22,537 bases of DNA from a virus. The stretch's first letter is position 1, and the number at the start of each line of letters is the position of its first letter. Under the pieces are notes generated by a model that saw only the letters and a list, made by a program, of their open reading frames with translations, did no database searches and was not told the DNA's origin. The DNA lies in the IMG/VR virus record IMGVR_UViG_3300043468_000329, positions 1-22,537 of that record; one strand, written 5' to 3'. This document shows positions 7,209 through 14,511 of the stretch, in pieces. Position numbers and translations under genes: made by a program.

Positions 7209-7658
7209 ATGGCAACAGTCGATAAAGACTTCAAGGTCAAGAATGGGTTAGTCGTAGCAAACGGCGGTACATTCGGAAATGCAGTAACAGTAGGAGCACC
7301 AACTCTTGCTGAACATGCAGCAACTAAGGAGTATGTCGATAACCGTTCAATGGCTGTTGGCTCAACCGCTCCTTCTTCACCAACTAATGGAACAATGTGG
7401 CTAGACACTCTAACAAACAGAGTTAACTTCTATTACGAGGGTTCTTGGTATACCCAGGCAACTATCGATGATACAAATAACTTACCACAGCACATTCACG
7501 ATACCGCAATTGATGGAACTGGTTTCATAGTATCTCAGTTCTATGAAGGTGGATCATTCAATAGCCCATTGGGTGTAGGTTTGGATGCAGGTGGACCAAG
7601 TACAACAACTTGGACAGTTGTATTCGATGGTGGTAGTGTAGTAGATAATTTCAATTAA
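7209..7658 (+). CDS. Short tail-fibre/adhesin-like protein
   Basis: A 149-residue protein with GAAGGAG before the ATG. Residues 1-18 (MATVDKDFKVKNGLVV) nearly repeat the cap of the preceding fibre, so both probably dock on the same site. A middle segment, TKEYVDNRSMAVGSTAPSSP..GTMWLDTLTNRVNFYYEGSWYTQ, is a common fibre element displaying a Trp-rich strand (MWLD...FYY..SWY). The C-terminus, GVGLDAGGPSTTTWTVVFDGG, is glycine-rich. No enzymatic motif is visible. Confidence 0.7.
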   Translation: MATVDKDFKVKNGLVVANGGTFGNAVTVGAPTLAEHAATKEYVDNRSMAVGSTAPSSPTNGTMWLDTLTNRVNFYYEGSWYTQATIDDTNNLPQHIHDTAIDGTGFIVSQFYEGGSFNSPLGVGLDAGGPSTTTWTVVFDGGSVVDNFN

Positions 7659-7665
7659 AAATTGA

Positions 7666-7674
7666 TGTTATAAT
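7666..7674 (+). promoter_or_regulatory. Extended -10 promoter with a short leader
   Basis: TGTTATAAT (TGnTATAAT) lies just after the stop at 7658. The predicted start at about 7681 gives a leader of about 35 bases containing AAGGAG before the ATG at 7716. No -35 box is seen. Confidence 0.55.
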
Positions 7675-7715
7675 AAGATAAGATAATTGGGCAGCCCCCA
7701 TAAGGAGAATATAAA

Positions 7716-9260
7716 ATGGCAACAAGAATGCAACAGCGCAGAGGAACTGCAGAACAATGGACGGCTGCGAACCCAACTCTAGCAGCAGGAGAAATCGGAT
7801 TTGAAATTGATACTAATCAGTTTAAGATGGGTGACGGAGCAAACGCATGGTCAGCACTATCTTACTTTAAGAACCTAGAAGACCTAGGCGGATCTTTAGA
7901 TGACTACGTTCCAGTAGCACTTGTTGGAGAGCCAGATGGTATTGCAACACTAAATGCCAGTGGACATATTCCAATTTCACAACTAGGATCACTAATTACT
8001 AATGCCCCAGGAGTCTTAGACACACTAGGAGAAATTGCTGAATTCGTTACAGCAGTAGATACAGCAGTAGATACCCACGAAGCAAAGACTCTTAATGTTC
8101 ATGGCATTGCAGATACAGCGCAACTTGAAACATTAACTGGTGCACAGACAAAGGCTACAGCAGCCCAGTCAGCAGCCGAACTTACAGCAAGTAACGCACT
8201 TACTGCACACAATAATGACAGCACAGATGTTCACGGAATTGCTGACACATCAGTTTTAGCAACACAAACAAATATTTCAACAGCAATAACAGCACACAAT
8301 GATGATACAACAAATGTTCATGGCATTGCAGACACAGCAGCCCTTGCAACTACAGCAGCAACAGCATCAGCAATTGGGACAGCAGTTTCTGACCACAATG
8401 CAGTTACAACAAATGTTCACGGTATTTCAGACACTGCAGCACTTGCAACTAAGACATATGCTGACGGAGCAGTTTCAACTGCAGTCTCAGCACTAACAAA
8501 GTCTTCAGTAGGCCTTGCAAATGTAGACAATACAGCAGATGCAGATAAGCCAGTATCAACAGCAGCACAAACTGCTCTTGACCTAAAGGCACCAAAGGCA
8601 GATCCAACATTCACAGGAACTGTATCAGGTGTTACAAAGGCTCACGTAGGTCTTGGAAATGTTGACAATACTTCAGATGCAGATAAGCCAGTTTCAACAG
8701 CACAGGCTACAGCAATCGCAACTGCTAAGTCAGAGGCTATTGCAGATGCTACATCACAGGTAAATGCAGTAATCGCATCTGCCCCAGCAGCACTAAATAC
8801 TCTTGATGAACTTGCAGCAGCACTGGGTGACGATGCAAACTTTGCAACAACAGTAACAAACTCTCTAGCAGCAAAGGCACCGCTTGCAGACCCAACATTT
8901 ACTGGTACAGTAACTGTATCAGCATCTGGAATAGCATTTTCAGACGGTACTCAAACAAAGTTGGGAGTTCCATCTGTAACAACATTTGCAACAGCAATCT
9001 CATCATCTGCAACACTTGCAGCGGGAGAAGCAGACAAGTTTGTTCCACTAACTGGAGCAGTAACGATTACACTTCCTGCAACAGGATACTCAACTGGACA
9101 GTCAATTGACTTCTACCAGGCTTCAGGAACTGGAGCACAGTTTGCTTCAACCAACAGCGTTGTAGGAACACCAGGTTTGAAGTTCAGAACTACAAACTCA
9201 GTTGTAACAGCAATGAAGACTTCAAGTGGATGGTTGGTCTTCGGAGACCTTTCAGCATAA
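7716..9260 (+). CDS. Tail fibre protein with Mtd-like N-terminal domain
   Basis: A 514-residue protein with AAGGAG upstream of the ATG. Residues 1-50 (TRMQQRRGTAEQWTAANPTLAAGEIGFEIDTNQFKMGDG) match the small N-terminal beta-domain known from the major tropism determinant and many fibres. Residues about 125-245 hold four copies of N/D-VHGI(A/S)DTxxLxT. Next come two copies of VGLxNVDNTxDADKPVSTA with adjoining ADPTFTGTV units, the classic repeat of long tail fibres, and a DELAAALGDDANFATTV unit like that in the 5581 protein. The C-terminal 120 residues are beta-rich with ITLPATGYSTGQSIDFYQ. Host adsorption is the likely role. No reverse transcriptase or variable repeat was seen. Confidence 0.75.
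   Translation: MATRMQQRRGTAEQWTAANPTLAAGEIGFEIDTNQFKMGDGANAWSALSYFKNLEDLGGSLDDYVPVALVGEPDGIATLNASGHIPISQLGSLITNAPGVLDTLGEIAEFVTAVDTAVDTHEAKTLNVHGIADTAQLETLTGAQTKATAAQSAAELTASNALTAHNNDSTDVHGIADTSVLATQTNISTAITAHNDDTTNVHGIADTAALATTAATASAIGTAVSDHNAVTTNVHGISDTAALATKTYADGAVSTAVSALTKSSVGLANVDNTADADKPVSTAAQTALDLKAPKADPTFTGTVSGVTKAHVGLGNVDNTSDADKPVSTAQATAIATAKSEAIADATSQVNAVIASAPAALNTLDELAAALGDDANFATTVTNSLAAKAPLADPTFTGTVTVSASGIAFSDGTQTKLGVPSVTTFATAISSSATLAAGEADKFVPLTGAVTITLPATGYSTGQSIDFYQASGTGAQFASTNSVVGTPGLKFRTTNSVVTAMKTSSGWLVFGDLSA
8094..8453 (+). repeat. Four VHGIADTA coding repeats
   Basis: Four copies of a unit of about 14 residues, beginning N/D-VHGI, start at residues 127, 171, 200 and 233 of the fibre protein, with spacings of 44, 29 and 33 residues. 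The uneven spacing points to separate duplications or losses in a fibre shaft. Confidence 0.8.
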
Positions 9261-9283
9261 TAAAAAATTAAAGGAGATTAACT

Positions 9284-10888
9284 ATGTCAAAACAAGCAGG
9301 TAGAATGAGCCAGTCGTCAAACGACTTCCTGGCTCCATACGCACCAACCATAGGAACAGCAACAGATGTTGGAACTAACCGTCCATATAACAATGGTGCA
9401 GCGACAGTAACATTTACTGCCACTGGTCCAAACGCAGCAGATTCTTTTACAGTTTATGCTGTTGAAGATCCAACAAAAACTGCAACTGGTGCATCATCTC
9501 CTTTAACAGTTACTGGTCTTTCATCAGCAACCAACTATACATTTAAGGTATACGGAACAAACACAGCAGGTGGCCGTGGATCTGACTCAGCAGCATCAAA
9601 TCAGATCACAGCAACAACTGTTCCACAGGCACCATCTTTAGGAGCAATAACAGTCTCATGCTCTGCTCGTGCCTTGAATGATGGACTTGTAACAGTTGCA
9701 ATGACAGCAAATGCAACTGGAGGAAAAGCAATCTCTGGATACTATGCAGTTTCTAATGGTGGACAAAATGCTTCTTCAGCATCCTCTCCAGTTAGCGTTA
9801 CTGGTTTATTGTCAGCAACAAACTATACTTTCCAGGGAAGAGTTTCTAATGCAAATGGAAACTCTGAACTAACCGCTTCTTCTTCTGCAGTAACTGTAAC
9901 AACAGTTCCAGGACAGGTTACAGCAGTTTCAGCATCATCACCTTCAGCAGGAGTAGACAGAATTACCTGGACAGCACCATCAAACGGTGGTTCAGCAATT
10001 ACTCAATACAACTGGGTTTCATCTGATGGAAAATCTGGAAGCACAGCAGCAACTTCTATTGATATTTCTCAAGAACAGGGAACTGCACAGACTTATACTG
10101 TTACTGCAGTTAATGCTTGTGGAGCAGGGCCAGCATCTGGTGCTTCAAATAGCATAACAACAACATTTTCATTCGTCCCATTCGGAGTGTTTGGATTCTC
10201 CCCATTCGGAGTGTTCTCGTTCTCTCCATTTGGAGTGTTCTCGTTCTCTCCATTTGGTTTCTCCCCATTCGGAGTGTTCGGTTTCTCCCCATTCGGATTC
10301 TCACCATTCGGATTCTCTCCGTTTGGATTCTCACCATTCGGATTCTCACCGTTCTCATTCTCACCGTCTGGATTCAGTTTCACACCACGCTTCATGGCAT
10401 CGCTTGCACCAATGACAAAGGTCAGAATGGCAGACGGATCTATGAAGGCTGCAGAAGACGTTTACGTCGGAGATGTACTAATGTCTGTAGAACTTCCAGA
10501 GTTTGCAAACTCTTACACAACAGAAGAATTGATGGCTTGGACATCAACGCAAGATATTGCAGACCTAACGCTAACTACCACAACAGTTAATAAAGTAACG
10601 ATACATCCTTCTGATAAAGTAATTAGCGTTAATGAAGATGTCTTCTCTCCAAACCACCTTATATTGATAAAGAGAGACGCTACGGTATTCATGTGTAGAG
10701 CAGACAACCTAACTCCTACAGACCTAATTTGGGATTATTCTACCAATGGATGGGCAGAAATATCAGTACTCGAAATGCATGATTATGATCACACAGTTAT
10801 TACTATTAACTGTGAGCCTAACGACCTATTCTTTACACATAGTGCACTAACGCACGACGGTAACGAATGGAACCCAAATCAAGCATAA
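9284..10888 (+). CDS. Fn3-like adhesin with FSPFG repeat arm and C-terminal Hint domain
   Basis: A 534-residue protein preceded by AAAGGAG. Three Ig/Fn3-like domains span about residues 14-100, 106-197 and 199-290; each has a SPxxVTGLxSATNYTF-type strand or the related ITQYNW...AQTYTVTAVN. Residues 295-362 are an FSPFG array. The junction GFSFTP leads to Ser373, the first residue of a Hint domain: SLAPMTKVRMADGS, SPNH with His458 (block B), and FFTHSALTHDGN with His524-Asp525. Only nine residues follow His-Asp. By analogy with hedgehog and bacterial intein-like domains, the Hint unit may release itself and form an ester at residue 372, cutting or attaching the arm. Ser1 and a final Asp are unusual, so activity is uncertain. 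It ends the fibre gene run. Confidence 0.75.
   Translation: MSKQAGRMSQSSNDFLAPYAPTIGTATDVGTNRPYNNGAATVTFTATGPNAADSFTVYAVEDPTKTATGASSPLTVTGLSSATNYTFKVYGTNTAGGRGSDSAASNQITATTVPQAPSLGAITVSCSARALNDGLVTVAMTANATGGKAISGYYAVSNGGQNASSASSPVSVTGLLSATNYTFQGRVSNANGNSELTASSSAVTVTTVPGQVTAVSASSPSAGVDRITWTAPSNGGSAITQYNWVSSDGKSGSTAATSIDISQEQGTAQTYTVTAVNACGAGPASGASNSITTTFSFVPFGVFGFSPFGVFSFSPFGVFSFSPFGFSPFGVFGFSPFGFSPFGFSPFGFSPFGFSPFSFSPSGFSFTPRFMASLAPMTKVRMADGSMKAAEDVYVGDVLMSVELPEFANSYTTEELMAWTSTQDIADLTLTTTTVNKVTIHPSDKVISVNEDVFSPNHLILIKRDATVFMCRADNLTPTDLIWDYSTNGWAEISVLEMHDYDHTVITINCEPNDLFFTHSALTHDGNEWNPNQA
10166..10369 (+). repeat. Phe/Gly-rich FSPFG tandem repeat
   Basis: Residues 295-362 are built of eleven units: eight exact FSPFG plus FVPFG, FSPFS and FSPSG. 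VFG or VFS spacers interrupt the first half, giving a 24-base period early and a 15-base period later. Near-identical DNA units suggest recent expansion by slippage. A minus-strand open frame across it (NGENP repeats) is a shadow. Confidence 0.9.
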
Positions 10889-10907
10889 ACGGTATACATT
10901 TTTTTAA

Positions 10908-10916
10908 TGGTATAAT
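10908..10916 (+). promoter_or_regulatory. Extended -10 promoter for the oxygenase operon
   Basis: TGGTATAAT (TGnTATAAT) follows a T-run. The predicted start at about 10923 leaves a 21-base leader with AAAGGG before the ATG at 10944. Confidence 0.6.
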
Positions 10917-10943
10917 TATTACACTACTAGAAAAGGGTAAAGA

Positions 10944-11642
10944 ATGAATAGCAATAGCCTTCCACCAAACGATAACGGCATGCCACAAAAACTAGATTGG
11001 GGCACAGCGTCTGTAAGTAAGTCTAAGAAACCTCACAAGTTTTTTGAAAGACATTTAGACAATAACTTAATGATACTATCTGCAGAATTACAAGATAGGT
11101 ACAAGAAGATTGAACAAGCAAAGTTAATAGGAATAACAGAAGTTAAAGATAATGAACTTTGGAAGCAGTCAAATAGCGTATCTACAATGAAATGGAGAGA
11201 GTACAACGTATTTCAATTCCATTCAACAGGACTGCATAATCTTTACAAGTCTATTCGTGAAATGACACAAGAAGCATGCGAGTATTATGAAATAGATTTT
11301 GATAGGCAAAAGTTTATGGTTCAGGGATGGTTTAATATAACACATTCTGGAAAAGGTAAACTAGATTGGCACGATCATGGACCTTCAGGGGCTCCAAACT
11401 TTCATGGGTACTATTCTGTAAGTGCAGAACCATCTATAACTCATTACAGAGTTTTTGATAAAGAAATAGAAAACCATAATGTAAATAATCGTGCAATCCT
11501 TTCTGAAATGGGACATCCACACGCTATGGCAGACTGGGACTGGGAAGGTCCTAGAATAACTGTTGCTTATGATCTAACACCTCTTGCAGATTTAAAGAGA
11601 TTTGGTATGGATCAAGAGCAACACTGGATTCCTTTAGTATAG
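10944..11642 (+). CDS. Putative 2OG-Fe(II) oxygenase-like protein
   Basis: A 232-residue protein. The C-terminal half reads as a double-stranded beta-helix: WFNITHSGKGKLDWHDHG (His143, Asp144, His145 as candidate iron ligands), GYYSVSAEPSITHYRVF, then GHPHAMADWDWEGPRITVAYDL with His191/His193 and Arg204 where the distal His and the 2-oxoglutarate-binding Arg are expected. The W-N-x-T, HxH and RIxxxxDL order resembles the 2OG-FeII_Oxy_5 type of putative oxygenase. The N-terminal 60 residues are charged and unrecognised. The substrate is unknown; it lies between a fibre gene and the reductase, and its TAG overlaps the GTG of the next small gene. Confidence 0.6.
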   Translation: MNSNSLPPNDNGMPQKLDWGTASVSKSKKPHKFFERHLDNNLMILSAELQDRYKKIEQAKLIGITEVKDNELWKQSNSVSTMKWREYNVFQFHSTGLHNLYKSIREMTQEACEYYEIDFDRQKFMVQGWFNITHSGKGKLDWHDHGPSGAPNFHGYYSVSAEPSITHYRVFDKEIENHNVNNRAILSEMGHPHAMADWDWEGPRITVAYDLTPLADLKRFGMDQEQHWIPLV

Positions 11643-11779
11643 TGAAAACAAAAAAAATAGTTTGTTTTTTACTTGGTCATAAAATTGTTCAAGAATCTTG
11701 TCCAGTTACAGATGCCAAGAAAACATATTGCAAAAGATGTTCTCCAGTTGTACACAATTCTCGTGTAACATTTTCTTAA
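11642..11779 (+). CDS. Small CxxC protein, DUF1660-like
   Basis: A 45-residue protein starting with GTG that overlaps the previous stop (TAGTG). It reads VCFLLGHKIVQESCPVTD then YCKRCSPVVHN. The pattern C-x-LxGHK ... CxRC is that of the short DUF1660 family of phage proteins, and four Cys plus His could bind zinc. There is no strong Shine-Dalgarno sequence, so it probably depends on coupling to the upstream gene. It is short enough to be missed by gene finders; codon use and motif argue that it is real. Confidence 0.6.
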   Translation: MKTKKIVCFLLGHKIVQESCPVTDAKKTYCKRCSPVVHNSRVTFS

Positions 11780-11800
11780 TATAAACTATAGGTTTACATA

Positions 11801-11823
11801 GAGTTTTACTTTTTATAAAACTC
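11801..11823. promoter_or_regulatory. Inverted repeat at the ribonucleotide reductase promoter
   Basis: GAGTTTTA-N7-TAAAACTC, a perfect 8-bp palindrome, ends immediately before the extended -10 box and covers any -35 contact (TTTACT at 11805-11810). It is an operator candidate. A weak hairpin terminator for the upstream genes is the alternative, but the stem is AT-rich. It does not match the NrdR box as I know it. Confidence 0.4.
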
Positions 11824-11832
11824 TGCTATACT
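11824..11832 (+). promoter_or_regulatory. Extended -10 promoter for the ribonucleotide reductase gene
   Basis: TGCTATACT (TGnTATACT), with a start expected near 11839 and a leader of about 30 bases that carries GAAAGGA before the ATG at 11870. Confidence 0.55.
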
Positions 11833-11869
11833 TAACACTTAATCCGTTTTTGAAAGGACGATACACATT

Positions 11870-13903
11870 ATGTCAGATTTTTTTAGTTTTAAACTTCCAG
11901 AGGACTTCGTAGAAAAGTACAAAAGCCAAGAAAGCCCATTTGGGTTTAAGGATGCAGCAGAAAATTCACTTGGAGAAATTACTTTTATTCGTACATATTC
12001 TCGCATGAAGGAAGATGGAACTAAAGAAAGATGGCACGAGGTGTGTCGCCGTGTAATCGAGGGTATGTATTCAGTACAGAAGAATCATGCTAAAGAAAAC
12101 CGTTTACCGTGGAATGATTACAAAGCACAGAAGTCTGCACAAGAAGCATTCCAAAGAATGTTTGAATTAAAATGGACACCACCAGGTCGTGGCATGTGGG
12201 CATTTGGAACCCCTATGACTATGGAGAAGAAGAACTCAGCAGCACTACAAAACTGTGCAATGGTTTCAACAAAGGACCTTGATAAGAATGATCCAGGAGC
12301 CTTGTTTGCCTGGGTAATGGATGCATTGATGCTTGGCATTGGTGTAGGGTTTGACACAGTAGGACAGGATAAGAATTTCTCAATCTATACCCCAACAGAA
12401 CCAGAACAGGTGTTCGAAATTCCAGACACTCGTGAAGGCTGGGTAGAGTCAGTACGCCTTCTCATTAACTCTTACTTGAGAGCAAACCAGAGTATTCAGA
12501 AGTTTAACTACGATTTAATCAGACCTCTTGGAGCCCCTATTAAGGGCTTTGGAGGCGTTGCATCAGGGCCTGCACCTCTTATCAAGTTGCACGACCAGAT
12601 AGACCGTGTAATCGGCTCCAGAGGCGGAGAAACACTAGACTCTCGTGCTATCGTAGACCTTGTAAACCTTATTGGTACCTGTGTGGTATCAGGCAATGTT
12701 CGTAGATCAGCAACACTTGCTTTGGGTACAGCAGGAGATGAAACATTTATGAATCTAAAGAATTCAGAGATGTTCCCAGAGCGTAACTCATTTGATCCAG
12801 AGAATCCAGGTTGGGCTTGGATGTCTAATAATTCTATTTCAGCAGAAGTGGGAACAAAGTACGAAGACTATGTAGATTTAATTACAGAAAACGGAGAACC
12901 AGGTTTTATCTGGCTTGATGTTGCTCGTAATTATGGACGACTAAAGGATGCGCCAGACGGTAAGGATTATCGTGTGATGGGATTTAACCCATGTGCGGAG
13001 CAGCCATTGGAATCATACGAACTATGTACACTTGTAGAAGTGCACTTGAATCGTCATGAATCTAAGGAAGATTTCCTGCGTACCCTAAAGTTTGCATACC
13101 TTTATGGAAAGACCGTAACTCTTGTTCCAACACACTGGCCACAAACAAACGGCATTATGCAACGTAATCGTCGTATTGGTACATCACTTACTGGTATTGC
13201 ATCATTTGCAGATCAAAAGGGTTTGCCAATTGTTCGTGAGTGGATGGATGAAGGCTACAACAAGATTCGTCACTATGATCACCAGTACTCTGAGTGGCTA
13301 TGTGTTCGTGAGTCAATTCGTGTAACAACGGTTAAGCCATCAGGATCAGTTTCAATTCTTTCTGGTGCAACTCCTGGAGTTCACTGGGGACCTGGAGGAA
13401 ACTTCTTCCTTCGTGCAGTTCGATTTGGAAACACAGATCCAATGATGCATCTGTTTAAAGCAGCGGGGTACACAATTGAAGACGACGTAGTATCAGCAAA
13501 CACATCAGTTGTATACTTCCCAATTAAGTCAGGTCATCCAAGATCTGAAAAGGATGTTACATTATTTGAGAAGATTGCTCTTGCTGCAACTGCTCAGAAG
13601 TATTGGTCTGACAATGGTGTTTCTGTAACACTTTCATTTGACAAGGAAACAGAGTCAAAGCATGTTGTTCCAGCACTGCATATGTATGAGGGACAACTAA
13701 AGGCAGTCTCATTCCTACCAATGGGAAACCATACATATCCACAACAGCCATATACTCAGATTACTGAAGAGCAATATGAGTCATATATTGGCAAGTTGAA
13801 GCACATTGATTTTGCTGCTATTTATGATGGAGCAGAAAATCTTGAGGCTCAAGGTGAGATGTACTGCACTACAGACTATTGCGAAATAAAGATTGGAAAA
13901 TAA
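11870..13903 (+). CDS. nrdJ: Adenosylcobalamin-dependent (class II) ribonucleoside-triphosphate reductase
   Basis: A 677-residue monomeric class II reductase of the Lactobacillus RTPR type. It reduces ribonucleoside triphosphates to deoxy forms through a thiyl radical made by coenzyme B12, feeding phage DNA synthesis. Visible landmarks are AALQNCAMVS (Cys129, one of the reducing pair), GIGVGFDTVG, SGNVRRSATLALG, FNPCAEQPLESYELC (Cys375 the radical cysteine, Glu377, and Cys386 eleven residues on, as in RTPR), TTVKPSGSVSILSGATPGVHWG, and the C-terminal CTTDYC (Cys666, Cys671) that re-reduces the site from thioredoxin or glutaredoxin. All key residues are present, so it should be active. It depends on host or environmental cobalamin. 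It has GAAAGGA before the ATG, its own extended -10 promoter and a palindrome upstream. Its TAA overlaps the next ATG. Confidence 0.93.
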   Translation: MSDFFSFKLPEDFVEKYKSQESPFGFKDAAENSLGEITFIRTYSRMKEDGTKERWHEVCRRVIEGMYSVQKNHAKENRLPWNDYKAQKSAQEAFQRMFELKWTPPGRGMWAFGTPMTMEKKNSAALQNCAMVSTKDLDKNDPGALFAWVMDALMLGIGVGFDTVGQDKNFSIYTPTEPEQVFEIPDTREGWVESVRLLINSYLRANQSIQKFNYDLIRPLGAPIKGFGGVASGPAPLIKLHDQIDRVIGSRGGETLDSRAIVDLVNLIGTCVVSGNVRRSATLALGTAGDETFMNLKNSEMFPERNSFDPENPGWAWMSNNSISAEVGTKYEDYVDLITENGEPGFIWLDVARNYGRLKDAPDGKDYRVMGFNPCAEQPLESYELCTLVEVHLNRHESKEDFLRTLKFAYLYGKTVTLVPTHWPQTNGIMQRNRRIGTSLTGIASFADQKGLPIVREWMDEGYNKIRHYDHQYSEWLCVRESIRVTTVKPSGSVSILSGATPGVHWGPGGNFFLRAVRFGNTDPMMHLFKAAGYTIEDDVVSANTSVVYFPIKSGHPRSEKDVTLFEKIALAATAQKYWSDNGVSVTLSFDKETESKHVVPALHMYEGQLKAVSFLPMGNHTYPQQPYTQITEEQYESYIGKLKHIDFAAIYDGAENLEAQGEMYCTTDYCEIKIGK

Positions 13904-14511
13904 TGAAAATAGTTAAAGGGTTTATAGAAAAATCAGATTTAGACATAGTTCAAGAGTATATTAAAAATATAAAATTTCATACAAGGGAAGACCATGTACC
14001 ATTGCACGATAATTTATTTGACAACGATGGTACAAAGTTTGACATACATACTCGTGGAGAAATGCCAGACAATGTTTTAGATGTTTTTTCAAAGTACTCT
14101 AGATCCTACTACGATATAGTTCAATCCGAAAATGAAGATTTATATCATCCACCAATGTTTTCTAAGCACTACATAGCAAGATATAGAAGTGGCGCATTTG
14201 CAGAGCCACACAACAATGAAAAGACAAAGCCAGAAGGAACCTACTATTCTTTTATTGTTTGGCAAAATGCAGAAGATGGAGGAGACTTTATCTTCCCTGA
14301 GTTAGATAAATCTTTTAAGCCAGAGCCTGGAGATCTTGTCTATTTTAAAGAAAAGTTTGAAAATAACCATGGTATAACAAAAATAATTTCTGGAGATCTA
14401 TTCTTGTCAGAAGCCTGGATGGGTAAAAGAGGTCAACACTGGATGGAAAATAAAGCATCCTATGAAGAAGTTGACTGGGAAAACTGGGAAATAAAGGGTT
14501 TTTATGAATGA
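13903..14511 (+). CDS. Prolyl-4-hydroxylase-like 2OG-Fe(II) oxygenase with altered active site
   Basis: About 202 residues from the ATG at 13903 (TAATG overlap with the reductase); an upstream start at 13879 would lie inside it and is dismissed. The fold reads as a P4H-type beta-helix: HYIARYRSGAFAEPHNN, SFIVWQN..DGGDFIFPELDKSFKPEPGDLVYFK, NNHGITKI. However, the iron motif HxD is His103-Asn-Asn105, and the usual G-x-R after the distal His156 is GDLFL, so neither the Asp ligand nor the Arg that holds 2-oxoglutarate is in place. It may be a non-catalytic paralogue or partner of the next gene, which it overlaps by eight bases, or use a different chemistry. Confidence 0.65.
   Translation: MKIVKGFIEKSDLDIVQEYIKNIKFHTREDHVPLHDNLFDNDGTKFDIHTRGEMPDNVLDVFSKYSRSYYDIVQSENEDLYHPPMFSKHYIARYRSGAFAEPHNNEKTKPEGTYYSFIVWQNAEDGGDFIFPELDKSFKPEPGDLVYFKEKFENNHGITKIISGDLFLSEAWMGKRGQHWMENKASYEEVDWENWEIKGFYE

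Noticed and set aside
7716-9260. Possible diversity-generating retroelement suggested by the Mtd-like N-terminal domain
   Set aside because: No reverse transcriptase gene or template/variable repeat pair is visible; this N-terminal domain is common in ordinary fibres.
10093-10395. Minus-strand 100-residue open frame with NGENP repeats, opposite the FSPFG array
   Set aside because: It arises from the complement of the FSPFG repeat, has no ribosome site or promoter, and lies wholly inside a well-supported + strand gene.
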